Below are positions 26,357 to 34,763 of a stretch of DNA of 64,000 bases, one piece after another. The notes under the pieces are model-generated. The model was not told the origin of the DNA. It did no database searches and saw only the letters and a program-made list of their open reading frames with translations. Origin of the DNA: Mixta hanseatica (GTDB taxonomy: Bacteria; Pseudomonadota; Gammaproteobacteria; Enterobacterales; Enterobacteriaceae). The translations under genes were made by a program, and so were the position numbers. How positions within the stretch are numbered: the first letter of the stretch is position 1; each line of letters begins with the position of its first letter. The DNA lies in contig NZ_CP082904.1 in NCBI RefSeq assembly GCF_023517775.1, positions 2,108,001 through 2,172,000 of the forward strand, read 5' to 3'.

Positions 26357-27280
26357 TCAGAAGATTGAACAGCCGAGCCGCTCGGAAAGCAGCTCCAGCG
26401 CAGCGGTTCCCGCCAGTGAGTTGCCGGAGGCGTCCAGACCCGGCGACCAGACGGCAATAGTCATCTCGCCGGGAATAATGGCAATAATTCCGCCGCCTAC
26501 GCCCGATTTCGCTGGCATCCCGACCCGCCAGGCAAATTCGCCTGCGCCGTCATACATACCACTGGTAATCAACAGGGCATTAATCTGACGCGTCTGGCGT
26601 ACCGTCAGCACCGGCGCGGTGCTGCCCAGCGGATAGCCCTGATTCGCCAGATAGGAGAAACAGCGCGCCAGCTCCTGACAGCTCATCGCCAGCGAACAGT
26701 AGTGAAAATAGGTTTGCAGCACGCCGGGCACATCATTGTCAAAGTTGCCGAAGGATTTCATCAGCCAGGCGATAGCGGCATTACGCGCGGAGTGTTCGAA
26801 CTCAGAGCGAGCAACGTGACGATCGTAATTAATCGTCGGTTCATCGCATAGCTGGCGTACCACTTCCAACATTCTTTGCCGCGGGGCGGTCAGGCGAGTT
26901 TCGAGCATATCGCAAATCACCAGCGCCCCTGCGTTGATAAAAGGATTACGCGGCTTGCCACGTTCCATCTCCAGCTGCACCAGAGAGTTAAAGGGCTGGC
27001 CGGAAGGCTCTTTGCCTACGCGCTGCCAAATCTCCTGTTCCTGATAACGCGTTTGCGCCAGCGTTAGCGACAATACTTTGGAAATAGACTGAATAGAGAA
27101 ACGCACTTGCGCATCGCCAGCCTGAAATAGCTCGCCGTTACGGGTAAGAACGGCAATGCCAAGATAGTCAGGCGATACCTGCGCCAGCGCCGGGATATAA
27201 TCGGCAACCTTGCCCTGACGCGTTAAAGGGCGCACCTGATGCAGGATCTCTCCCAGTAAAGCATTGCTGAGTTCAGCCAC
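26357..27280 (-). CDS. glsB: Glutaminase (GlsB/YneH type)
   Basis: A 307-aa serine-dependent glutaminase of the beta-lactamase-like fold, hydrolysing glutamine to glutamate and ammonia. The catalytic SxxK tetrad is Ser65-Ile-Ser-Lys68 in FSIQSISK. Other conserved segments are [10 protein letters not shown] and [22 protein letters not shown]. Length and sequence match E. coli GlsB (308 aa). It probably begins with GTG at 27280 behind a purine-rich GGAGAAGG. It is transcribed in the same direction as hpxO, 171 bp upstream of it. With HpxO having its own promoter, the two are likely separate units. Confidence 0.93.
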   Translation of the reverse strand: MAELSNALLGEILHQVRPLTRQGKVADYIPALAQVSPDYLGIAVLTRNGELFQAGDAQVRFSIQSISKVLSLTLAQTRYQEQEIWQRVGKEPSGQPFNSLVQLEMERGKPRNPFINAGALVICDMLETRLTAPRQRMLEVVRQLCDEPTINYDRHVARSEFEHSARNAAIAWLMKSFGNFDNDVPGVLQTYFHYCSLAMSCQELARCFSYLANQGYPLGSTAPVLTVRQTRQINALLITSGMYDGAGEFAWRVGMPAKSGVGGGIIAIIPGEMTIAVWSPGLDASGNSLAGTAALELLSERLGCSIF

Positions 27281-27452
27281 GACAACCTTCTCCGTTACGT
27301 TAGATAGCGCAGCATGATCTGAGGTTGTTTGCGCGACGTCAACGGTCAGTGATGCATTGTTGATTTTTCATTCGTCGCGCAATAGATAAGAATTTGGCGC
27401 TTGTCGTCCCGTGCTTTTCGCCAGCGGAAACGGAAAGCGCCCTTAAAGGCTA

Positions 27453-28520
27453 TCAGGAGGGAATAATACGGTTGGCCTTCAGCTTATCAAACAGCGTAAA
27501 GAAAGCGTCACGCGTGCTGCGATAGCCGGTAAAGCCCGCTTTGCGGCTTTTGCTGATGTCGGTAAACACTTCCATCGGACGGCCGAGATCGGCATCGGTA
27601 TGCCACCAGGAGGCCAGGCGGGTAACATCCTTCTCGCGCAGCTGATATTTCTCAGCGATTTTTTCCCAGTCGTGATCGGCATTCAGCATACGGCCTTCCA
27701 GCGGCTGCATGTCGCCAGGGAACGGCGCGGCTTTGATACCAAAGTAGTCAGCGATTTGTTCCCACATCCATTGCCAGCGGAAAACGTCGCCGTTAACCAC
27801 ATTGAAATCTTCATTTTTCGCCGCAGGCGAGGTGGCGGCCCATTCCAGCTGCTCGGCTAACAGGCTGGCATCGGTCATGTCGGTCACACCCTTCCACTGC
27901 GCTTCTGAACCCGGGAAAATAAACGGCTTGCCGGTCTCTTTGCACAGAGTCGCGTAGACGGCCAGCGTCTGGCCCATATTCATCGCGTTGCCCAGCGCAT
28001 AGCCAATAATGGTATGCGGACGATGCACGCTCCAGGTACAGCCATATTTTTCTGCGGCGGCGAACAGCTCATCTTCCTGCGCATAGTAAAAGTTATCGAC
28101 CGGCTGGCGACCCTGTTCCTCACGGAACGGCGTCATCGGCACGCTGCCTTTACCATAAGCGTCAAACGGACCCAGATAGTGTTTAAGGCCGGTAACCAAC
28201 GCCACATGGCTGCCTTTCAGGCGTTCGCCTATCGCTTCCAGTACGTTGCGCACCATTGCGCCGTTCACCCGAATATTCTCTTTCTCATTGGCCTGACGTG
28301 ACCAGACGCTAAAGAACAGACTGTCGAAACGCAGATCTTTTAGCGCAGCGTTAACCGATTCCGGGGAAGTCAGATCGGCGGTCAAAGCGTGACAGCCTTG
28401 CGGCACCGCCGCGCGTCCGCGCGACAGGCCATAAACTTCCCAGCCATCCGCCTGTAGTTTTTCCGCCAGCGCGCTGCCAACCACGCCACTCACACCAATA
28501 ATCAATGCCTTCTTACTCAT
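27453..28520 (-). CDS. PRISE-type NAD(P)-dependent oxidoreductase
   Basis: A 355-aa atypical short-chain dehydrogenase of the progesterone 5-beta-reductase/iridoid-synthase-like (PRISE) family. The cofactor motif is ALIIGVSGVVGSALAE (residues 5-20). Further family features are SVWSRQANEKENIRVNG, the LVTGLKHYLGPFDAY segment holding the catalytic lysine equivalent, and RPHTIIGYALGNAMN. Bacterial members reduce activated C=C bonds of enones. It is divergent from a LysR regulator, suggesting substrate-induced expression. AGGAGG precedes the ATG. The natural substrate is unknown. Confidence 0.85.
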   Translation of the reverse strand: MSKKALIIGVSGVVGSALAEKLQADGWEVYGLSRGRAAVPQGCHALTADLTSPESVNAALKDLRFDSLFFSVWSRQANEKENIRVNGAMVRNVLEAIGERLKGSHVALVTGLKHYLGPFDAYGKGSVPMTPFREEQGRQPVDNFYYAQEDELFAAAEKYGCTWSVHRPHTIIGYALGNAMNMGQTLAVYATLCKETGKPFIFPGSEAQWKGVTDMTDASLLAEQLEWAATSPAAKNEDFNVVNGDVFRWQWMWEQIADYFGIKAAPFPGDMQPLEGRMLNADHDWEKIAEKYQLREKDVTRLASWWHTDADLGRPMEVFTDISKSRKAGFTGYRSTRDAFFTLFDKLKANRIIPS

Positions 28521-28618
28521 TTAGCCTCCTGTGTAACAGATAGAGATAAGCATAGTGCGGAATTAATTTCATATCTGAGGTATAAATTCACAAGATTTCA
28601 GAACAGGATTCACTAATT

Positions 28619-29524
28619 ATGATCGGCAATGACTTGCTTAAGGGCATTATGCCGTTTGTAGCGACGGTAGAAGCGGGTAGCTTCAGCGCGGCAGCCGAGC
28701 GGCTGAATCTGACCAGCTCGGCTATCAGTAAGAGTATAGCCAGGCTGGAGCAGCGTCTGGGATCGCGACTGTTTGAACGCACCACACGTAGCCTGCGTCT
28801 GACCGATGCCGGAGAAGCCTATTATCAAACCTGTCAGCGTGTGGTGAATGAGTTAAGCGAAGCGGAAACGGTGCTGGCGGCGCAGCGTACCCATGCGGTA
28901 GGGCGGCTGCGCGTTGCCGTACCGATGACCTTTGGCCGCACGCATGTGATGCCGCTGGTTAATGACTTTTGCCGCGACTATCCCGATCTGCAGATCAATA
29001 TGACCTTTGCCGATCGCTTTGTTGATCTGTTTGAGGAGAATATCGATATCGCGGTGCGTATCGGCGGTCCGGCAGACTATCCCGCCTCGCTGGGCATGCG
29101 CTATCTGGGCAACGAACAGCTGGTGTTTTGCGCCGCGCCGGGCTATCTGCAGCAATATGGTATCCCACAGAATTTTGATGAGCTGCAACAGCATCGCGCT
29201 ATCGCCTATGATCGGGTTGACGGCACAACCACGCCGTGGCGCTTTATCGCCGCCGACGGGCGGATCGCCAGCCGTACGGTGAATTCCGCGCTGGCCTTTG
29301 GCGACAGCGAAGCGCAGTTGAGCGCGGTCTGCGCCGGCCTGGGCATTGCGCAGATGGCGACATGGCTAATCCGGGATGCGGAACTGGCGGGCAGGGTGAA
29401 GATCATCCTGCCGCAGCTGATGCTGGATGGCCTGCCGCTCTGGCTGGTTTGGCCACGTAAGAAACAGCTGTTGCCAAAGGTGGATGCGCTACTGAAAACC
29501 TTTCATCATTTAGCGATTCGCTAA
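28619..29524 (+). CDS. LysR-type regulator divergent from the PRISE oxidoreductase
   Basis: A 301-aa LysR-family regulator: HTH at residues 1-62 (VEAGSFSAAAERLNLTSSAISKSIARLEQRLGSRLFERTTR) and a type 2 periplasmic-binding effector domain (GRLRVAVPMTFGRTHVMPL, VRIGGPADYPASLGMRYLG). It resembles the CrgA/PA2449-like group that controls an adjacent divergent oxidoreductase, here 98 bp away. The 3' end overlaps the end of the converging NicO gene by 4 bp. The ribosome binding site is AGGA at 11 bases, slightly long. Confidence 0.87.
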   Translation: MIGNDLLKGIMPFVATVEAGSFSAAAERLNLTSSAISKSIARLEQRLGSRLFERTTRSLRLTDAGEAYYQTCQRVVNELSEAETVLAAQRTHAVGRLRVAVPMTFGRTHVMPLVNDFCRDYPDLQINMTFADRFVDLFEENIDIAVRIGGPADYPASLGMRYLGNEQLVFCAAPGYLQQYGIPQNFDELQQHRAIAYDRVDGTTTPWRFIAADGRIASRTVNSALAFGDSEAQLSAVCAGLGIAQMATWLIRDAELAGRVKIILPQLMLDGLPLWLVWPRKKQLLPKVDALLKTFHHLAIR

Positions 29525-30555
29525 CAGCCGGCAGCGATAAAATCCCCATTCGGGCTGACCGGCACCACGGTCAGAAACAAAATCAGGGCAAAAAGCAGCA
29601 ACAACAGGCCACCGGCAATGCGTACCAGCGCCAGGACGCTGGTGGTTGCGCCAGGCGACTCACGTAGCCAGATAGCCGCTACCGTGTCCCGTAAGCGGGT
29701 TACGGCGATAGCGAGCAATAACAGGGAAAGCCCGGTGCCTAACGCCATGGTCATCACGCCGAGCATGCCCCATTTCACGATGCCGATAGCGTTAGAGAAC
29801 AATAAAACGGTAATCGCGCCGCTGCAGGGGCGTAAGCCAATGGCCGCAATTACGCTGATCAGCTCTTTCCAGTTAGCAGGCTGAACCAGCGGAATATGAT
29901 GATGACCGCATCCGCATTGCTGGTGCATATGATGTGTTGATGTGTGTGTATGGGGCATCGCATCGGGCGACATCGGCGCGGCGCTCAGCGTGTAACCGGC
30001 GGCATCGGCTGGTGGCTGTGTTGAAAACGCCTGTCGGTTGGCGAAAGCGAGCGGAAAACCACGCAGACCGCGTAGTAGCATCCAGCCGCCAAAAGCGGCA
30101 ATCAGCAGCGCGCTAACTTTTTCCATAATCCAGCGGCTCAGGCTTAAATCACCCGCTACCAGGTTAAACCCCACCGCCAGAACAAACACGAATAAAATGG
30201 CGCTTAGCCCCTGCACCAGGCTACCAACCAGCGGTACTGCTTTTAGCGCAGTGGACGTGTGCTGCTGTTGCGTACTCAGCCAGGTGGTAACAACAAACTT
30301 ACCGTGGCCGGGTCCAATCGCATGCAGCACGCCATACAGAAAGGTAAACAACAGCAGCCACAGCCCGCCGCTGTACTGACCGTTGTTGATTTGCAGCAGA
30401 TGCAGCACCAGATAACGATGCAGCGTAATCTGCGTCGCCAGGCTCCAGGCTAAGAAATCACTCCAGTTCCACCAACAAAGCAGCGCCAGCAGCGCTAACA
30501 GCGTGGCGATAATTCCCAGGCTTTGCCTGCCAGAGAAGCGCGCGCGACTGAGCAT
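29521..30555 (-). CDS. NicO-family nickel/cobalt transporter
   Basis: A 344-aa inner-membrane protein of the NicO/RcnA family, which moves Ni or Co out of the cell. It has about seven helices, the signature HAIGPGHGK near residues 78-86, a second family motif GLRPCSGAITVLLF, and a cytoplasmic His/Cys-rich loop (PHTHTSTHHMHQQCGCGHHH, about residues 201-221) between the two halves. It lacks an adjacent rcnR-like or DUF1007 gene. The direction of transport and metal are inferred from family membership. Confidence 0.88.
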   Translation of the reverse strand: MLSRARFSGRQSLGIIATLLALLALLCWWNWSDFLAWSLATQITLHRYLVLHLLQINNGQYSGGLWLLLFTFLYGVLHAIGPGHGKFVVTTWLSTQQQHTSTALKAVPLVGSLVQGLSAILFVFVLAVGFNLVAGDLSLSRWIMEKVSALLIAAFGGWMLLRGLRGFPLAFANRQAFSTQPPADAAGYTLSAAPMSPDAMPHTHTSTHHMHQQCGCGHHHIPLVQPANWKELISVIAAIGLRPCSGAITVLLFSNAIGIVKWGMLGVMTMALGTGLSLLLLAIAVTRLRDTVAAIWLRESPGATTSVLALVRIAGGLLLLLFALILFLTVVPVSPNGDFIAAGC

Positions 30556-30665
30556 AAGGCATCCAGATTAAGAAAAAACTGTGTTCAGTATATACGCTAA
30601 GTCATTCGTGTTGCAGGCAGACGGCGACACAATGCCCCTGTCGATAACAAGATAGGATCCCGTCG

Positions 30666-31628
30666 CTAACGGGTCGTCTGACGATATTCATACAGCCGAT
30701 CCCGGGCCAGATTTTTCATTTTCACTTCGCACATAATATCGAAATCGATAAATGACAATGCCCAGTCATTTAATGTGCTGTTGAAATAATAATCGGAATG
30801 CGAGCGAAATTTCATTTTCGACAAGCCTAATAAACATTGGTCGGGAAAACCCTGATCAGGAATTAATCCTTCCTGCGAAATAGAGTAGTGCAACACCGGC
30901 CTGACGCCGCGCCATGACTCTTTCACTGTGACGATACGGGGATCGTCAGGTTTAATAAATTCGTTTTCTTTCACCCAGTGATGGTGAATATCTAACACCA
31001 CCGGGCACAGGGCTTTGGCCTGTAATACATCATCCAGCGAGCAGGATATTTCGTCATTCTCTACCGTCAGCATCAGCCTGGCTTCCGGACTCAGCTTGCC
31101 GAAGGAATCTCTAAAACCGGCAAAGCCTTTTTTGCCGTTCATATGGATATTGATCTTAAAATCCTGGAATTCGCGGCCATATCCCATCAACTTTGCGCAA
31201 AGTGCATGATATTCCACATCCTCCAATGATCTAACTACCACCGACTCATCTTCAGAAGCCAGTACTGAATATTGTCCCGGATGGAAAGAGAGGCGGATAT
31301 TATTGGCCTTAGCAAAATCACCACATTTAATAAACAGCGGCAAAAGATCGGGCAGAAATTCATTATACAACGGCGTGGCTTCAGGCACGGTATATAAAGG
31401 TAACAGATCGCTGCCAATACGCATCATGCGTAAATCATCCGGCAGCAAAGCCAACTGCTCCAGCGTTTGAAATAAATTAACCAGGTTATTTTTAGCTAAT
31501 TCATAAATCAGACGCGTTCGTTCTTCATTATTATTCAGACCCAGAAATCGCTTCCGGGTGGTGGCTTTGAACGGAAAAGGCTGTTTTAAATCAGCATTCA
31601 AATATTTGCACGCAAAGCCTAATTTCAT
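30666..31628 (-). CDS. uvsE: UV damage endonuclease UvsE (UVDE)
   Basis: A 320-aa TIM-barrel endonuclease that nicks DNA 5' of UV photoproducts and some abasic lesions, starting excision repair independently of UvrABC. Family motifs include MKLGFACKYLN at the start, LSFHPGQYSVLAS, HMNGKKGFAGFRDSF, LTVENDEISCSLDDVL and VVLDIHHHW, which hold metal-binding Glu and His residues. AGGAG sits 6 bases before the ATG. UVDE is uncommon in enteric bacteria. The gene is more AT-rich than its surroundings and appears to be acquired. It stands alone with no repair operon. Confidence 0.92.
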   Translation of the reverse strand: MKLGFACKYLNADLKQPFPFKATTRKRFLGLNNNEERTRLIYELAKNNLVNLFQTLEQLALLPDDLRMMRIGSDLLPLYTVPEATPLYNEFLPDLLPLFIKCGDFAKANNIRLSFHPGQYSVLASEDESVVVRSLEDVEYHALCAKLMGYGREFQDFKINIHMNGKKGFAGFRDSFGKLSPEARLMLTVENDEISCSLDDVLQAKALCPVVLDIHHHWVKENEFIKPDDPRIVTVKESWRGVRPVLHYSISQEGLIPDQGFPDQCLLGLSKMKFRSHSDYYFNSTLNDWALSFIDFDIMCEVKMKNLARDRLYEYRQTTR

Positions 31629-31748
31629 GATTTCTCCTGTCTGTCGGGCATACTTAAGTGTAACAGTTAACAGAGAAATGGCTAAAAACAGGAGAGGAAA
31701 GGGCGACGATAGTTATTTGGCTGAAAGCGGAACAGCAGGTGTGGCAGA

Positions 31749-31778
31749 GAAAAGCCGCGCAAGGATGGCCTGCGCGGC
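31749..31778 (-). terminator. Terminator of the nlpA-type gene
   Basis: Minus-strand stem GCCGCGCA/TGCGCGGC with a 9-base loop, followed by TTTTCT, 16 bases after the stop. Confidence 0.8.
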
Positions 31779-31793
31779 CTGCATCAGAGAAGA

Positions 31794-32594
31794 TTACCAG
31801 CCTTTGATAATATCGCCTTTATACAGTTCGTTGGCTTTGTTAAGCACTTCCTGTGACTGGAAGGCTTCTTTCAGCTTCTGAACATTTGGGCTGTCTTTGT
31901 TATCTTCACGCGCCACGATGGCATTAACATAAGGAGAGGCTTTGCCTTCCATAAACATGCCGTCGCGTGACGCAGAGAGATTAACCAGCGCCGCGAAGTT
32001 GTTATTGATGATGGAAACATAAACCTGCGGATCGTCCAGGGTGCGGGCCAGCTGTGGCGTATCAACCTCAACGAATTTAATTTTTTTCGGGTTAGAGGTG
32101 ATATCCAGCGTAGTCGGCAGCAGACCGGCTTCCGGCTTAACGGTGATCAAGCCCTGCGCCTGCAGCAGCAACAGGCTACGACCCAGCGTAGTGGCCTCAT
32201 TGGAAATGGTGATGGTCGCGCCATCCGGCAGTTCTTTCAGCGATTTGATCTTGTGTGAGTAGCCCGCGATCGGGAAAACAAAGGTATTAGTCACTACCGC
32301 AAAACGATAGCCGCGCTCTTTCGACTGCATTTCCAGATAGGGCAAGCTCTGGAAAGCGTTAGCGTCAACGTCTTTGTTAAACAGCGCTTCGTTTGGCTGT
32401 ACGTAGTCGTTAAAGGCCACCACATCGACATCAAGCTTATACTTATCGTGAGCAACCTGCTTAACGGTTTCCCATAATTGCTGATCGGGCCCGGTATTGA
32501 TGGCTACTTTGATTTTATTCTCGCTGTCGTTATCACAGGCGCTGAGCAGCGTTACAGATGCGGCAAGCAGTACCGTGAGCAGTGTTTTTTTCAT
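31794..32594 (-). CDS. NlpA/MetQ-family substrate-binding lipoprotein
   Basis: A 266-aa lipoprotein with the lipobox LLSAC (Cys20). It has the NLPA binding-protein domain of methionine ABC importers (VAINTGPDQQLWETVKQVA, FNDYVQPNEALFNKDVDANAFQ, NNNFAALVNLSASRDGMFMEGKASPYVN). Asp21 after the cysteine suggests retention in the inner membrane. No metN/metI genes adjoin it, as for E. coli NlpA. The promoter region carries tandem MetJ boxes, supporting a role in methionine or sulfur-compound uptake. Either NlpA or a second MetQ is possible. Confidence 0.88.
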   Translation of the reverse strand: MKKTLLTVLLAASVTLLSACDNDSENKIKVAINTGPDQQLWETVKQVAHDKYKLDVDVVAFNDYVQPNEALFNKDVDANAFQSLPYLEMQSKERGYRFAVVTNTFVFPIAGYSHKIKSLKELPDGATITISNEATTLGRSLLLLQAQGLITVKPEAGLLPTTLDITSNPKKIKFVEVDTPQLARTLDDPQVYVSIINNNFAALVNLSASRDGMFMEGKASPYVNAIVAREDNKDSPNVQKLKEAFQSQEVLNKANELYKGDIIKGW

Positions 32595-32633
32595 TCTGTA
32601 GTTCCCTTATAAGTGTTAGAAAACCACTATAAT

Positions 32634-32657
32634 ATACATCCAGACGTCTGTACATCC
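32634..32657 (-). promoter_or_regulatory. Tandem MetJ boxes upstream of the nlpA-type gene
   Basis: The exact MetJ consensus AGACGTCT at 32642-32649 is flanked in register by the degenerate 8-mers ATACATCC (32634-32641) and GTACATCC (32650-32657). MetJ binds adjacent 8-bp boxes cooperatively. The boxes overlap the probable -35 region; a TATATTATAG-like -10 lies just downstream on the minus strand. Repression by MetJ-SAM is expected. Confidence 0.75.
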
Positions 32658-32713
32658 GTAAGCGTTGCGTTAGTTAAAATTTCAGTTGTCCGTAGCGCTT
32701 CTCAGAGTAATGA

Positions 32714-33748
32714 TCACAGCTGGCCGATTTTCTTTTCCATCAGGTCGATCATCGCGCCAGTATGGGCATCAACGTTACGGATGTAGCGCATCAGGGTTTC
32801 CGGTTTCTTCCACGTGCCTTCCTGCATGATCTGCGCCACGGCATAACCTTGTTTCGCCATATCCTGAGCGGCGCCCACGCGGGCGCTGTGCCCGCTCCAG
32901 CCGCGATAACGATTTTTGTTACCCTTTGGCTGACCTTGCCCAACTTCTCGCCAGGCATGGATAAAAATATCCTCCAGCGCCGGCGTGCTTAAAGGGCGGT
33001 GCGCGGTTATCAGGGCTTTATTCGCGCGATGTACCGGACAGAAAAGAAAGGCATCCGGCTCGCTGGTAAGTCCGGCAAGGTTTATCCATTCGGTGAGGCG
33101 TAGAGAAGATAAGGTGCTAAGCGCCTTAATCAATCCACCGGTTTGAACAATGGTTTTTGTCCAGGCGACATCAAGGATAATGCGGCCATCGTCAGCGCGG
33201 GTAATATCGCTGACCCGCAGACGCGCCAGTTCGCTCACACGCAGCAGCGTACTGTACGCCACATGCAAAAATGCCAGATTACGCACTTCTTTTAATTGCG
33301 CGGAGTTTTGCCATCGGCTATCAAGCGCCTTTAAATCTGATAAACAAAAAGGGACGGCCTGGCCGGTGCGTTCGCCAGAGACCACGGCCACACGGTTGAT
33401 TTTCTTCATGGCGCGGAACACCGCAGGAGAACTATTCGGTGGAAGTAGTCCGGCGTTACGATGCAGCATGGAAATAAGCGATGCGTGCGTGGCGATAGTA
33501 GAAGAAGCGCGGCCGCTTGCCTGCAACCAGGTCAGGTAATCCCGCAAATCTTCAGGCGTCATCGGCAAAAAGCACCGACCGTTTTCCGTAGCCCAGTGAT
33601 GACAAATACGCATTACGCTTAGCAGCTGGCGCCAGGTATTCGGCGAGAAAGCGTCACGATCCTGCACAAACGCGCGCAGCTGTTCGGCGATGTTGTCATC
33701 GGCAATCAAGGCCGGTAGTTGCGCATCCTGTTGGATAATTTTTGTCAT
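32714..33748 (-). CDS. Cre-type tyrosine recombinase
   Basis: A 344-aa tyrosine recombinase that resembles phage P1 Cre (343 aa) along its full length, far more than phage integrases or XerC/D. Shared segments include FSPNTWRQLLSV, the PEDLRDYLTWLQASG core-binding part, NLAFLHVAYSTLLRVSELAR and WSGHSARVGAAQDMA. All six catalytic positions of Cre have counterparts: Arg170 (Cre R173), Lys198 (K201), His287 (H289), Arg290 (R292), Trp313 (W315) and Tyr322 (Y324) in YIRN. It should therefore be active. Upstream lie a 17-bp inverted repeat and a 34-bp lox-like site, and dif is 1 kb away. There is no excisionase or other phage gene nearby. The ribosome binding site is weak (GAGC). Confidence 0.93.
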   Translation of the reverse strand: MTKIIQQDAQLPALIADDNIAEQLRAFVQDRDAFSPNTWRQLLSVMRICHHWATENGRCFLPMTPEDLRDYLTWLQASGRASSTIATHASLISMLHRNAGLLPPNSSPAVFRAMKKINRVAVVSGERTGQAVPFCLSDLKALDSRWQNSAQLKEVRNLAFLHVAYSTLLRVSELARLRVSDITRADDGRIILDVAWTKTIVQTGGLIKALSTLSSLRLTEWINLAGLTSEPDAFLFCPVHRANKALITAHRPLSTPALEDIFIHAWREVGQGQPKGNKNRYRGWSGHSARVGAAQDMAKQGYAVAQIMQEGTWKKPETLMRYIRNVDAHTGAMIDLMEKKIGQL

Positions 33749-33783
33749 TTTTAGCTCGGTAAATGTCCATATTGCCTTTGATC

Positions 33784-33842
33784 GCGCTACGTGAAATCTG
33801 AGGAATAAGCAGGGTAGTTATGCTGCAGAATTCACGTAGCGC
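33784..33842. repeat. 17-bp inverted repeat upstream of the Cre-like gene
   Basis: Arm GCGCTACGTGAAATCTG (33784-33800) and its reverse complement with one mismatch (33826-33842) are separated by 25 bp. It lies 36 bp upstream of the recombinase start, so it may be an operator, a leader hairpin controlling translation, or an accessory recombination site. Confidence 0.85.
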
Positions 33843-34198
33843 CACCAAAATAGCGGCGTAAATTTGCCTGGTTAAGGGCGCCGATCATCATACCTGCCTG
33901 ATAATACGCTGTCATAACTTTATATAAGTCCCATTATATAAGGTTAAGCAGCAGGATCCTCAAACGATCGCAAAGGAGAGGGTAAAGACGGCCTGTTTCC
34001 GTGGCGCTCGTTGAAAGGCAGCTATAAATATTAATAGCCTTCCGGTAAGCTTTTTTGTGCCAGGGCGAGCGGAATAAAATTAGGTCTGACGTCTTATTGG
34101 CATAACGACTGCGATGAAAATAGACTGAAGGCTACTGACATTGCACAGCAGGACTAAAATTGGCTGATGTAAGCAGCGCCGCCTGAATAAGGGAAATC
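33843..34198. other. Non-coding stretch between recombinase and GrpB gene
   Basis: Together with the flanking repeats this makes 450 bp without a gene (33749-34198). Apart from the lox-like site and the inverted repeat I see no ORF, tRNA or second recombination site. The part after 33948 presumably holds the promoter of the GrpB-family gene. Confidence 0.5.
33914..33947. repeat. lox-like recombination site (13-8-13)
   Basis: Left arm ATAACTTTATATA (33914-33926), spacer AGTCCCAT (33927-33934), right arm TATATAAGGTTAA (33935-33947). The arms are inverted with 11 of 13 positions matching. The left arm differs from the P1 loxP arm (ATAACTTCGTATA) at only two positions, and the 8-bp asymmetric spacer is exactly loxP-sized. 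It is 166 bp upstream of the Cre-like gene. A second copy was not found in the window. Confidence 0.82.
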
Positions 34199-34717
34199 AT
34201 GCCGAGAATCATCACTGTTGAACCATACAATCCTGACTGGCCAGCCGCGTATAAAAAAGAAGCGAGTCAATTCAACAATGTTTTATCCGATCTGTTGCTG
34301 AACATAGAGCATATCGGCAGCACCGCAGTAACGGGGCTGGCAGCCAAGCCGATCATTGATATTTTATTCGTCGTGAAAAGCCTGCAAGAACTGGACGAGA
34401 GCGATGCGGCAATCAAAGCGATGGGATACATACCGCGTGGTGAATATGGCATTGCAGGTCGACGTTATTTTGTTAAGGGCGGTGACAGCCGTACGCATCA
34501 CGTGCATGCATTTGAAAACGGAAGCCAGCATATCGTCAGGCATTTAGCCTTCAGGGATTATCTGCGTAGACATCATGAAATTGCTGAGCAGTATGCCGAG
34601 ACTAAGCGCAAAGCCGTTGCAGCATGTGGCGACAGTTCAGCCATCTATAGTCAGCTGAAAAGCGCGTTTATCGGTTGCCATGAAAAACGGGCGCTGGAGG
34701 AGCTGAGGGCCAGATAG
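34199..34717 (+). CDS. GrpB-family nucleotidyltransferase-like protein
   Basis: A 172-aa protein of the GrpB/UPF0157 family, which has a nucleotidyltransferase fold. Typical segments are VEPYNPDWPAAYKKEA, IEHIGSTAVTGLAAKPIIDI and the HHVHAFENGSQHIVRHLAFRDYLR region. In some proteins this domain is fused to dephospho-CoA kinase, but the free-standing form has no proven activity. AAGGGAA precedes the ATG. It ends 46 bp before dif and is the only gene between the lox-like site and dif. Confidence 0.88.
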   Translation: MPRIITVEPYNPDWPAAYKKEASQFNNVLSDLLLNIEHIGSTAVTGLAAKPIIDILFVVKSLQELDESDAAIKAMGYIPRGEYGIAGRRYFVKGGDSRTHHVHAFENGSQHIVRHLAFRDYLRRHHEIAEQYAETKRKAVAACGDSSAIYSQLKSAFIGCHEKRALEELRAR

Positions 34718-34763
34718 CTATAACATTGAGCCTGAGAACCACGCCAACTGGCTCAGATATATT

